Positions 24,895 through 35,904 of a stretch of 64,000 nucleotides of DNA are shown here, in pieces (position 1 is the stretch's first letter; the number at the start of each line of letters is the position of its first letter). This DNA is from Varroa destructor (Eukaryota; Arthropoda; Arachnida; Mesostigmata; Varroidae): positions 33,751,608-33,815,607 of the forward strand of contig NW_019211456.1 of NCBI RefSeq assembly GCF_002443255.2, read 5' to 3'. A program made the position numbers and the translations under genes. A model generated the notes under the pieces. It did no database searches, was not told the origin of the DNA, and saw nothing but the letters and a program-made list of their open reading frames with translations.

Positions 24895-25905
24895 ACAACG
24901 CCCTCGGAAAGTGAAAGATGAACCAACTTTCGAGAATGGACGGACCCCTGAAGACCGGCCTTTAGATGCTTGTCCAGAGGCCAAAGCCGCCTTTTCAATA
25001 GCACAACAACACGTTCCTGACCCTATTCGAGCTCGACGACGGGAAGGTCATTCATTGCGCCGTTTGTCATCCAAATTGCGTGCCATCTAGCTAGTTTCTG
25101 ACAAAGTTCACACGGCTACGTTGACTGACTGACTATACACTATCTTTACATGACACAATCAACTATTACGCTCGGCCAAAACAATTCATGCAGGACATCG
25201 TTATCAAACACAGCCATTTGTATAAGGTTGTATTGATACAACGAGTGGTGCTTTGAAATGCCCCTAGACCTCGAATATCTTTTAAGTTATTATATGATCC
25301 ACCCCTTCATTTAAGAAACGTTAAAATAACAAACATTTTAATAAAACGTTAATTTACTTTAATACACGTGCGAATTATGAGCGGTCAATATATCGACGTC
25401 TCAAAAAGGAGTTAGCGAGAACCGCTGTGCCTGACTGACCATTATATGCTATTAAACTACCTGTTTAGATATTGGGTAATAGATCAAAAAGATCAGGTCG
25501 AGTAATCCGGCCTGAGAATTAATTTTCCCTGGTGATAACTGCGGTAGTGATGCAGCGGCTACGACTGACCCAAACGCATGGCTGAAGACTCACGTGTAAT
25601 GTTTTACCCTTGCAAGAAGAGCATCGCTAGGTAGATGACGCATCGAAAAGGATGATAGGTTTAATTAGCTCGTACACAACAGTACATCCGGCTAAGAAGA
25701 ATTCGGACGCGGGCCCATTTTAGAGATTTGTACTACGTCCCACAAGTATGTTCGAAAAATACTTCGTGAGAGCGGATTCGCGCCGCGTAGTTGTTTCGGG
25801 CTTGCCCTTCGTCTGCGCTTACACAATTCCCCCGATAGGCCCTCCGGGGTTTGACGGTGAAGTTCATGTGCCCACAGCCTATTTCGATAAGGGAATGAGC
25901 TAGCG
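24895..25905 (+). mobile_element. probable Ty3/gypsy LTR-retrotransposon pol remnant
   Basis: Two pieces support this. First, DACPEAKAAFSIAQQ (24965-25009) resembles the start of gypsy RNase H, usually 'W.PE...AF...K.AL', though the tryptophan is lost. Second, a frame from 25679 to 25900, broken by a stop at 25721, reads VHPAKKNSDAGPF, then FEKYFVRADSRRVVVS. This resembles the integrase C-terminal GPY/F module, in which a basic 'V.PPL..PY.GPF' stretch is followed by 'K.F.....GR...VSVDRLKPA'. Order and strand agree with a single element. The gap of about 0.67 kb is far shorter than the roughly 1.3-1.5 kb of RNase H plus integrase in intact elements, so most of the core, including its DDE motif and zinc finger, would be deleted. 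No LTRs or primer-binding site were identified. Chance similarity cannot be excluded for either piece alone. Confidence 0.4.
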
Positions 25906-26420
25906 CTTCACATAGCGCCGACTAATCCCAGCTTGGTCCAGCTGGTTATGGGAGTAGAGAGTACGAAAAAGAGGAGGAGCAACAACAGCAGCAGCAGGAA
26001 GAGGCTCCTTCTGGGTGCGCGAACGTGCCGTGGCCCCCATGTCTTCTCGGAGCGCTGAACCAGTCAGCGACAATCTAGCTGTCGCCCCTGTGAACCAGCC
26101 GAAGTCCGCCGATAACAACCAAATGGATTTCCCCCTCTCATTTGGGCAAAACGCTTAGCACTACGACTAGTGCTGCTACAGCTATTTCGACGACTATGCA
26201 TGTATTTTTCAAAATGGCCGTACTTCCGGTTCCGACACGTGTAAACGCCAAAGCTGAAGGCCCAGTTCTCTGGTTACGACCCAGATCATGCGTCTTTAAA
26301 AACTCGATCATTTATCATATTAAGTGGGTAGTGGAAACTAAGTTCGATCGCACAAGACAGGGTTTCGCTGGTATAATACTTCGTTTTTAGTTAGTTCAGA
26401 TTTAAACTTCTAACTTGCAG

Positions 26421-26470
26421 TGGCGTAGAGGTAGAGTACTAGGATTAGCGTGGACATATAAATCAATCCA
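26421..26470 (+). other. weak tRNA-like A-box module (possible SINE relic)
   Basis: TGGCGTAGAGGTAGAG (26421-26436) is a near-perfect pol III A box and D-arm of tRNA type. The expected B box about 35-40 bases on is degraded to AAATCAATCC, so this is at best a dead tRNA-derived SINE head. Confidence 0.3.
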
Positions 26471-26479
26471 TATGATTCT

Positions 26480-27050
26480 TTATAAATATCCTTTGCTCTG
26501 TTTAAACAATGTTTTTTTTTCTCTTATGCTTTAATCCAAGTTTAGTCATGTGAAAGTGATTCCGATGGGGCAAAGAACTTCAGAGGATTAGTCTAGGAAA
26601 TTCGTTTACTCATATTAAATATACGAATGTCGACTAGAAGCCTCGCGTAGTGCTTTACGTTAGTGTTAATCGATTTATTTGAGGCGTTGACACCCCAATA
26701 TTAATTACATATGTATTTTTTTTGTATAAAAGAAACATAATGAACGTTATCATAGTATGTTGATTTTTGCATGATAGGGCAAGTTTTTGCCTTTGATATC
26801 ACCGTAATTCTTCATTTGAATCTCATAATTTTGTAAATGGGTTTCAACCTCTGCCTGTTCATATCCTGACATTCTATCAAAAAATTCAGTTCTTATTCCA
26901 TGTATCTGTGTGTAGTTTTTATCAAGCAATGAAAACACAAATATAATAAGCTACATTTACGACTAGAATATTCCCAAATATACATGAAAAATATTGGGCG
27001 CTTAGATCATATTACTGCTTACTCGAATAAAAAAGAAAACACGAGATATT
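26480..27050. other. AT-rich non-coding stretch
   Basis: A poly-T run near 26511-26520 and AT-rich DNA. A 62-codon minus-strand frame (26938-26750) is open, but it begins with GTG and matches nothing known. Confidence 0.5.
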
Positions 27051-27212
27051 TTATTGCATTTTTCTATTGTAATGTTCGAATATGACACTGGTTCAAGTTT
27101 AACTACAATCTGCCTGTCCTACAAGCTAGATCAGTTCAGAAATTACCTACATATCATGGCAGTTATGATGGTGGCCACCATTCATGTTATCGTGTGCGTG
27201 CGTCTGTGTCAG

Positions 27213-27332
27213 CAGAGAACGATGCTCCAGTGCTCCGTTTACTCCAACAGAGTACTCCTGAGCAACACAGCCGGACTCGGCGTCTCCGACCAACCCAACG
27301 ACGAACCGACCGAGCTCAGGCGGGCGTTCTGA
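27213..27332 (+). CDS. candidate 3'-terminal coding exon of an unidentified gene
   Basis: Reading from a plausible splice acceptor (CGTCTGTGTCAG ending at 27212), a phase-0 frame of 39 codons runs to a TGA at 27330-27332. Nearly all its codons fit protein-like use with many C-ending third positions (CTC, TGC, TCC, TAC, AAC, GCC, GGC, GTC, GAC), unlike the AT-rich DNA just upstream. A canonical AATAAA signal lies at 27350-27355, 18 bases after the stop. The encoded tail ends DEPTELRRAF and has no domain I recognise. The same frame stays open upstream to 27054, including a hydrophobic run around 27156-27206 (MAVMMVATIHVIVCV), so the exon could start earlier or be part of a membrane protein. No partner exon was identified. 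An 18-base 3' UTR start to signal is short but possible. Confidence 0.25.
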   Translation, partial: QRTMLQCSVYSNRVLLSNTAGLGVSDQPNDEPTELRRAF

Positions 27333-27349
27333 GTGTAGCAGCGGTGTTC

Positions 27350-27355
27350 AATAAA
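27350..27355 (+). promoter_or_regulatory. AATAAA polyadenylation-signal match
   Basis: A perfect hexamer just after the stop of the candidate terminal exon, followed by T-rich sequence. The hexamer alone is common by chance. Confidence 0.3.
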
Positions 27356-27409
27356 GCAATTTTTATGTCTTTATAGATCTCTTGCTTCTCCCCTTCTACT
27401 CACCTTATT

Positions 27410-28140
27410 TTATCGACCTTTATCGTCCTTATACTCTAGCCCCCGCCGGCCTCTCTGTTTTTCCTGCTTCAATCCCGTTTTCTCTTGCTGGTTTTGCTCT
27501 TTCGCAGCGATTCCGGCAGTTCCCTTATACGTCATGAGAGACCCGTAGTACTTCAGGTTCGTCCTCAACCACAGCAGCAACAGCAACGCCACTAGAAAAA
27601 CTACCATCACCAGTAAAGACTGTGTGTGCGGATCTCTGCGTCAGTGCTTGAGCCCCCCTGCCCCTTACTTGAAAATCCGCGCGTGGTGCCTACGTACGTA
27701 AGCAGCCAAACAGACAGGCAGGCAGGCAGGCAGGCCGGCCGACAGAGTAAACCTCCTGAGCTCACTCTGTTTTTCTCTCCTTTCTAAAAACTGGCTTCAT
27801 CGACGCACACTCTCGCACGGGCGTACATAGAAGCGTCAGTCAGAGACACAGTTACAAGGCGAAGCTCAACCGACGCCGCCACCGCTCCTCTCGAAAGTCC
27901 CACAGTCTACCGACTTGTGGTACGGCGACCGCGACGACCATGGTACTTTTACTACTGCTACATCGTATCGATAGAGGCAAATGCTTCGGCTGTTGCTGAT
28001 TTCAGCGGTTATTATAAAATTTAGATTTCCGTAGGTCCGCTTAGCCTCTCGTCAGCCGCCGCGGCGACAAAGTCAGAATGCATTCATTAATCATGTCCGT
28101 TCGCTCGGTAATCGAGGCGGCTCCTCACCACTTTATGAGA
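27410..28140. other. GC-rich tract with tetranucleotide repeat; possible promoter or UTR-like DNA
   Basis: GC-rich and CpG-containing DNA compared with its flanks. A minus-strand frame at 27610-27410 has an ATG at about 27607, a leucine-rich hydrophobic stretch (VVFLVALLLLLWLR), then a charged low-complexity tail. It looks like a signal anchor but has no recognisable family, and no splice partner was found. Confidence 0.3.
27715..27735 (+). repeat. (AGGC)5 microsatellite
   Basis: Five AGGC units (in-phase CAGG), read directly from the sequence. Confidence 0.9.
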
Positions 28141-29900
28141 GGATAGAAAGGTACAACTACGAAAATACATTCTACTAGGTAAGCACTGCGAAAAATAAAG
28201 AGGGAAGGTGGATAGACTTCACGCCTGTGCGCCGGTACTGCTTGTGTGGCACGACCAAAAGCAGTTTATTGAAATTTTTACACTTCGTTCTTACAAACCG
28301 TGGGGGCATCGAAAGAGAGAGGGCAACAAAACGGAATGTGTGTGGGCGGAGAGTGCCTGTAATATCTATATGTAACGGCCGACTTTCATTGCGCCCTTTG
28401 GTCGTTCTCGTGCGCTGTGGCGTGCTGGAAACATAGTGCGGTGAACCGCCGGCGGCGCGGAACTTTGATAGCCTCCGTCGCTGTAATTATCCAGACCAGT
28501 CAATGACATAAGTTGTAGAGGTGTACCTATTTGCGACCTGACCCGAAGAGCCGGATTTATAAGGACGCCACTCAGGATGTCGGAAACGTAGCCTCTACTT
28601 AAGTCCAAAAGCGACTTCGGTCGTTTAGTTAGCCGTAGCCTACTAGTATTCAGACCGACATTCTTTGGAGCGCTGATTCCGTTAGTGTAAGCGTTCTAAC
28701 ACCTGACGAACAACCTGAGGACATAACAGCAGCTTACATACGGACTTTGCGGCAGGAAATACACACAGAAAGGAAAAACTCATTCGCTTACCTTGTCTAG
28801 GCACGGTAAAAAGTATTCGATGAAAAGTCAGCCCGCGGTGGTACCTAACCGAAAAGTGCACGACAGCCAATCATTACCACGATGCCAAGGTGCATGAGCA
28901 TAGGTGATAGGTGAGAAACCTTGCCACTTGACATTTCGTTAAAGGTTGTGGAAGCGAGCTCGGACCATTTGAGTAAGGGGTGAGCAAGGATGGAGGAATA
29001 GCGCATTGGAGAAGGATAATTTGACAGGAAGGAGCGGTTGATGCCTAGCCGCATGTAAATTGAACAAGTTTTTGGCGTTCTCTTAAGCCCAGCGCCGTGC
29101 TTATTGCTGCCTTTGCTTGGGTCGCTACGTTGGTGGCCATTAGGATAAAGGGAAAACACGGGCTATCTCAAGGGAGAAAGATAGTATTTGAGAAAAAAAT
29201 GCTTTTGCAAATGGAATGCGAAAGAAGCCTGTCGATGATAAATGACAGCGGCATTTAATTAAAGATGATTCAATGGGATAATCGATTATTCTGACGTCCA
29301 AAACGTTTAAAAGGTACACCCACCAAATATACGATAAGATTATCTAAGGCTGCGAATCATGCATATGCAAGGCTATGCACCGCTGGATACTTAAGGACAT
29401 TGTGATTGATACTGATCGATATTATGATTATTACTATAATCTGAGTTCAAGCTTTGTTACAACGCTTTTACTAATACTGATGAGCAAGCTCGCATTAGTC
29501 AATAGGGTTCCATCGTTTGAATATCGCACGCCAGACTCATCTACCAAGTAAATGGTTAGACGTTCAGAGCTCGATCTGGAGTGAGTGCTACTTTTATGTG
29601 TTTACTTAACATCTGTGACTAATTCTAGCTTTATTAGATGCAGCGCTTGGCCGATAGCTGTTTATTTCTATTCCTACAGATGTATCCAGTGTCGTCTCTG
29701 ATTAATTATGTTAAATCTTGTGTGCCTCTTTACGATGTACCCTAGATATTCATGTCCGCACTTTTCTGTCAAGAAATCCCTCGGCCGCTTAGCAGGTCCG
29801 TCCGAATTATCTGAACGCAATCCTGTTAACTATCAGACGAACGAGCTTACTAATCGAATTTATGTCTAGTGTAACGGAGAGTTATTCAGCAGAGGAAAAT
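28141..29900. other. non-coding stretch, nothing recognised
   Basis: No gene or element is supported. One eight-residue match to a PIF/Harbinger transposase motif at 29059-29082 was rejected for lack of flanking similarity. Confidence 0.5.
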
Positions 29901-29908
29901 ATTACCAT

Positions 29909-29932
29909 TCTCTCACTCTCTCTCTCCCTCTC

Positions 29933-29969
<37 letters not shown>
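29909..29969 (+). repeat. (CT)n microsatellite
   Basis: About 60 bases of CT dinucleotides, with C and A interruptions in the first half and perfect from about 29938. On the minus strand it reads GAGAGA, the sequence bound by GAGA-type factors in insects. Whether it is regulatory here is unknown. Confidence 0.95.
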
Positions 29970-29972
<3 letters not shown>

Positions 29973-30874
29973 ATTACTCCATTCAGCGATGTGTTCTTCT
30001 ACCCTAGCGTTAGTGCCTCTGAGTCGTTCGATTCAATATCGAATAGTTGGCGCGTGTAGACAAAGCGTCAAAAGCGGTCACATAGCGACCGCCAGCTCAC
30101 TAGTATTCCCTGGACTCCTCATCTTTGTCCTACCAACCAGCGGGAAGAGTAGCCAATTCAATGATAATAACAGCCCCGCTGTGGGAGGTGCCAGCATCTT
30201 ACATAAATGCCATATGCGATGACACAATCAGAGATTGGAGCAGGAGCATGATCTTTGTCTACCCTGCCACATCGTGTTCGCTGCACATTCGATAGATCGA
30301 CGCAGAACAGTTAGATCGAGAGACTTGGAGGGATATCTGATCAGCATTGAGTCGCTTGCTATGCCATAATTCAATTCCTCTCCTCTACGGCGAGTTCGAT
30401 CTACTGAGTACTGGCAGAAAGAAAAGCTGTAACGGAGCGGCAGGACCAGCCGCACTGGACTACAAGACAACAAGAGAGCCGGGGTAGGGGTTCAGGGAGC
30501 TGAAAGAAGATGCTTTCACTTCTGTCACCCCATATCGCATCGTGGAGTATAAGCTGAGGATATTGTATTGGTTAGCCTGTGGCTACTGCTCCTTCGACGG
30601 CTGCTTAAACGCTGAGAGTGTCCAGCTAAAGCCTTTCCTAGCGGAGGCTAAAAGAGGCGTCCGAAGTGTGAACGTAGCAATCGAATGCAGAGAGTAACGT
30701 TTTGTGACTTCTGCGTCGACATTTAGGGATGGTGGCGACTAGCGAGCAGGAGGCGCGAGGATAGGATTAGACGAATTAAAAGAAAATACAACAACTCTAT
30801 TGAGTTGTGAAAACAGCGTCATGATAGATGAAGGCTCTAGAAGCCAAAAAATAGTATACTCGCATTTGGATAAT

Positions 30875-30900
30875 GTTGGTGACTTGGTTTTGTCACCAAC
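30875..30900. other. perfect 9-bp hairpin
   Basis: Arms GTTGGTGAC and GTCACCAAC are separated by an 8-base T-rich loop. No known RNA family is recognised. Confidence 0.6.
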
Positions 30901-33900
30901 GTAGCGAGTCCTACTCTGCACAGGTAGTGTTTGTCTTCTCAACCTGTAATCATGTTTTCTCTCCATATCTATGGCAAAATGCATCCTGTCCTACACGGAA
31001 AGTAACATCTGTTAATAGGTAAACGATCGACAGAACAGAGCAACGTCAGCAGCACATGACAGTGTGTAGAGGCACGCTAATCGGCACGTTAATCTGCGAT
31101 AGACTCCACAATGAAAACAATGGGCCGAGGGGAAAATGAATGTTTCCACTTTGGGTACAACCTATAGCTGTAGTACCCGTTCGTTGGATGAAAGAGACAT
31201 CGAATTGTGTCAGGGACACATTATAATAGAGGTTCTGCTCTAACCACAAGACTGGCAGAAAACACAGGGTCACAATTGAGATATTGCCACCTTGAAGATG
31301 CATACATTCGTAATATATACATTCAGAGGGGCGGGATAGAGAAATTTGGAAAAATACGGAACGGTTCAGGGATTGGTGTATTTTGGTTGGTGAAAAGAAC
31401 GGAGGAGACGGGAAGAAGGCTCCTCATTTTGTAGGGAATGGACACACTGCTTGCTGGGGTACTCCGAGAGTCAGGAGAAGGAGTGGCAATGAGTAGAAGT
31501 AGCAAACGGTATACAGAGGGTGTCGTCAGCGTCAGCTGGATGGGCACCGCAAAGTTGCGCGTTCCCCTAAAAGATGCCCGCTACCCTTGGCAAATCTCCT
31601 CGCGTCTTGTCTCCTCTTGGCATGCAAAAAACATTCGCCCGTTGCCACCATGGACCTTCTATCCTCCGCTTCCTGCTACCGAGGCCGCCGCTAAGCTGTA
31701 GCTGAGGTGGCAGCTGCTGGGGCATGGGAGTTGACTAAGGGCGGAGGGAGGGAGCTAGGGCTAGCAGCAGCAGCAGTTACCGGTGTGTTCGGAATACAGC
31801 CAGCAGGCGAATCGGGGAACCGAGGTAAGTCGGCTAGACTGGTACATCTGGATGTGTCTGAGTCTGGCTGTGCGTATGTGTGTGTCCTGGTAGTCCTCGC
31901 TCCCGATTCGTGCTGCAACTAGGAAGGGGAGTCAAGGAGCAACGTGCGATAGCTTGATGGCGCATCAAGCCATGTACCGATGGGTACGCAACCACACTCA
32001 TCGACTAACAGGGGGATGCTAACTTCGAACAGGCTCCAAAATCGCCCACAAAACAGATGGTTCAATGCGACGCGTACCGCGGATAAAAGGAATATAAAGA
32101 TAAAGTTGTTAGCAATGATCATTCTCGGAATCTGCCAAATTTTTCACCTTTTCGAATCGAACAGATAAATTCTGTAATGAACTATAATATTTGGATAGTG
32201 CTTTAAAATCTACTGAGCGTTATTAACGGATCGTGTAGTAAAAACAATGTTCTTATCAGAGTGTCTATCTATCTATCTCATTTCGGATAGCATTGATCCA
32301 CGTAAATGCTTCTATCGGAAAACTATTCTGCTCTAGACTGCAACTTACCATATACGAAACCATATACGAAGTTTTTCCATCCAAAGGGAACAAGTTGAAC
32401 AGCCTGTGATATAGATCGACAGTTGCTGAATAACATTATAAAGCTTATATAGGATGCTATACAGTAACTTATCACGGATTTCTCGGATCTGCGCATCTCT
32501 AGTTGATTGTTCTGTACTACTTAATGCAGAGAATAAGTCCACGAGAGTGTAAATAGGAGTAGCTTAAACATTTCAAGATGTCAATTATAAGTTGTTCTGA
32601 AAGGAAAAGTTCATACAATAATCGCATACACGTTAACTACGCGTTTTTCTAATACAATATGTATTACGTAAAGATCTAGAGATAGCTAGGATTTTGAAAA
32701 GCTGTTACACCATGATCATTTATGCATATACACAAACAACTCGAAGATCTAAATTTAGTCAAAATAACTTCAAGTCTACAGAACGTTAAATATCTTCTAT
32801 CGCAATTTCAGCTGTGGATTAACTTTTTCAGAAAATCCTCTCCCCCAAGTGTTAGCTACTGGAATTGACTGTCCCGTTATCAGTCTATGCCCTCGTTGAC
32901 ATCGTTTCGTCTGGCTGATCTCACGTCATGAAGCCGCTCCATGAAGCCACCACTCAGGATTAATCCAAACGTGGAAGCTTAGGGAAGCTTCTTCCTCCTT
33001 TTTTCCCCTTTTAACATCTACTTACTCGCATACTTACGCATGCACAGGAACAGGCCGGTGGATAGACGCATAGGCCCACAGCTATACAGCTACATATAGG
33101 TCCGTACAACTCTCTTGTGCACAGTCAAACCCATAGACGGCTTGTCGCCTTACCGGTGAATTTAAGTCGCGCACCCGCTTGCGCGGGTTGGACTCGAGCT
33201 CTGGTCCGGTGGGTGTGAGAAGCTAATTAAGTTAAAAATGAATGAAGCATCAATGAATAGAGTTAATCACAGCAGTAGCAAAGGCTATGGCGATGGCACC
33301 AATATTAGTATTGTATTAACAGAGTTGGGAGTTGTTCAGTTCTGACTCCTACTCCTATGGGAAGCACTTACACACAACTGTGTCTTTGACTTTCGCTTTA
33401 GCAAAAGCAGGAAGTACAGACAGCGACAGTGTTTAACCAGGCTGTAGTGCATTATGCTAGCTGAAGCCCGTTGTGGCCTTAATGCTGAGGTCGCGACCGT
33501 TTTCTTTTCACCCGCGATCCTTCGTTTCTTCCGCAGTTCAACTGAGAATTAAGCGCGCTCTTCGATTCAACGGGAAAGACGTGGCTATGTATTTCCTTGC
33601 CGTTACTAGTCTCGCTTAGCTAGGACGTATCGACAAAAATGAGAAGATAAGTTCTACTTAGATTTGAGTGTATAGCCTTTTGGTACAAATCATTGCACCC
33701 CTCGCTACTGGAACAACCCCAAAGAAAGATAGATCAGTCAGGCACACGATACTCTATCCTTCTACAGTGTTGGTTGTGGTCCCATCTTATTCTTCCCTGT
33801 CACTTTGCTATTTTCTGCGTCGATAGAGTAGTAAAAGAAATGTTGCTTTGTTTTCTCACCCAATTGTTCGCTTACCGCCACCGTTCAGTCTCTTGTTCGG

Positions 33901-34977
33901 TTACTTTCTGCACCGTGAAATGGGGCTAAGTCTTGGACCATGAAGACTGAAACCGGGGACTATAGCTAGACGGGATTCAGAGCCGTAGTAGTCGGGTCTT
34001 CAGTGGCGTCTTCGCGCTTGCACTACTGTGGTGCGCTAAAGCAATCGAATCTAGCCGACAAAGAGTAATGCAGGGCCGCTGGGATTCGAATGAAGCCTTG
34101 AGCGGCGAGTCCACCGTTAGCTGAAGCTCGAGACGGCGGCCGCAGGTAGGATGCGACGTGGCTAAGGCTAAGAAGATGGATGAATGGATTTAAGGCAGGC
34201 GGACAGCGCCGCCGGGCCAAACACACCTCGCAACTCCCCTTTACCTGAGTCGCTACCCCAGCGACACGTTGACTTCATCGTTCTTTCCCTCGGCCTTCAC
34301 TCGTTGAAACCCGGTCTCACTGAGTCGCTGCTTCGAGGGACGGTGCGATAGATGATCCCCATGATTTGCCTTCTTCTCCGCCCCCGAGCTTGATCGGACG
34401 TTTATTTGTTTCACGATGGATAAATATATGCGAAGGACAAGTAGATACAGATAGACACTTGTGGTTCGCCAACACTAACTGTGACATAAAGGCTTGAGTA
34501 ACAAAATAATTACTAATAACTGCGAACCATGGTGCATAACTTGTTGAAATTAAGGAAGTGCAAAAAGTACTTGGAAAAATAACTTCATTTTGCTGACTGA
34601 AAAACAGGTAGATGATACACTTACAAATGACTAACTCATAGATACTGAGATAAAAGGTGCTGCCCGTTGTAGCGTTAAGATAAAGTTTAGAACGCTCCAA
34701 GTGCACAATAAAACTCAATCACGTAAAAATTGTGCGTGGGCTGTTGTAAGTGAAATGTGGTTAGCGGATCATAGTTTGACAAAAAGCTACCAATCTATTT
34801 AGGCATCTGTCGGCGTTTCAGGGAAGAGTCTGCTTTTGTAAAAAGATCGGTGACAGGAACGTTTTACTTTGCCCCCTTTTGTATGATGCATAAACCCATA
34901 TGTTTGAAAGGTGAAACACAAACAATCGTGTAAAAAAAGTAACTTCTAACCGAATCTTCTAATGAAATGCCTAGTGA

Positions 34978-34990
34978 CCCCCCCCCCCCC
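34978..34990 (+). repeat. C13 homopolymer
   Basis: Thirteen consecutive C bases, read directly from the sequence. Confidence 0.95.
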
Positions 34991-35904
34991 ATCTGCAAAA
35001 CTTCCTCCAGAAGATCGTGCTGTTGTATACACTTACAGTTTCCGACGCCGTTTTATTCAGCATTTGCGCAGCATCTGATGTTACATGCGGAAGTTGCAGG
35101 TATAGAGAGATAAAAACACGCTTCGTTGGAGAATGGCCAGATATCTCATATAAGGACAATCATTTTGAGTTATCTTCGTCGTGCACCCTGCTTTAGAGGC
35201 AAGAGTATCAACTAATTTCAATTCTTGAATCTTATTAAAAATTATTGGGTGAATCTTCAACTGTAATTGCACCTATGTGGAAACCGAATGACAAAAACAC
35301 ATATGTCGTTAAAAACCTAAAGACACTAATTTGAATTAGCATCATCTCTATACTTGTCCGCTTGTGCACGTACGGCCCCGTGCATCTGCTTCCGTACAAA
35401 TGCCTGTATATGTATGTATGCGGCTGTTCGTGCTTGTTGGCTTTTTGACGAAACGTTCCACTCTAAGCATTATTGCTCTCATAAAAATATAACTTTCCCG
35501 AAAGAGAAAGCGCGCGTGTCTGCACACACCGATTTTCCAGCGTATGCGTCGACAATGCACCAGTCATTTCCCCCGCTAACTTCCCTAGTCAGAGTTCGCA
35601 GCTCTACTCAATGTAGCTGTTCCATAGTCTCCGAAACTCCGCTTGTTCTATGACACCCTACACGACTATTTTTTTCTTATCCCGCGAAAAGCCGACAACA
35701 TCGACAGTGGCGACGCAACAACTCTTTGTGGTCTTACGGACCATTTCCCCAGTGCATGAGTGCGCATACCCAAATTTGCAGACATTGAAAGTCACGCCGT
35801 TCCTACGGATTTGCTTTACAACATTTTTTTCCCCAGGCCAGTCTGATATTGAAAGCACGCTGTGTTAGAAAGAACCCAACACGAATACTCCATCGAATAT
35901 ACCT

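Larger units (their letters stand above)
29970..35900. other. long non-coding stretch with small repeats
   Basis: No gene is supported. It contains a perfect 9-bp hairpin at 30875-30900, a CAG run near 31767-31780, a short (TCTA) run at 32264-32279 and a run of 13 C at 34978-34990. A GC-richer patch with CCGCTTGCGCGG-type symmetry lies near 33165-33190. Open frames of 60-130 codons are anonymous. Confidence 0.45.

Noticed and set aside
29059..29082. Plus-strand IEQVFGVL, resembling the PIF/Harbinger transposase I-E-FG-LK motif
   Set aside because: Only eight residues match. The expected YPL..W and LHN motifs are absent on either side, and the nearby stops do not fit a recent copy.
33160..33190. 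CCGCTTGCGCGG symmetry as a primer-binding or LTR edge
   Set aside because: No TG...CA ends, no polypurine tract and no direct-repeat partner were found.
34074..34100. GGGATTCGAATGAAGC, resembling a reversed tRNA B box
   Set aside because: Only the TTCGAAT core is present; there is no stem pairing and no A box at the right distance.
35081..35272. Minus-strand ELKLVDTLASKAG...MRYLAILQRSV, resembling the end of a LINE endonuclease
   Set aside because: The LVDT and R-Y-I spacing is suggestive, but the YTW motif is missing and no GDFN or RT block lies nearby on that strand.
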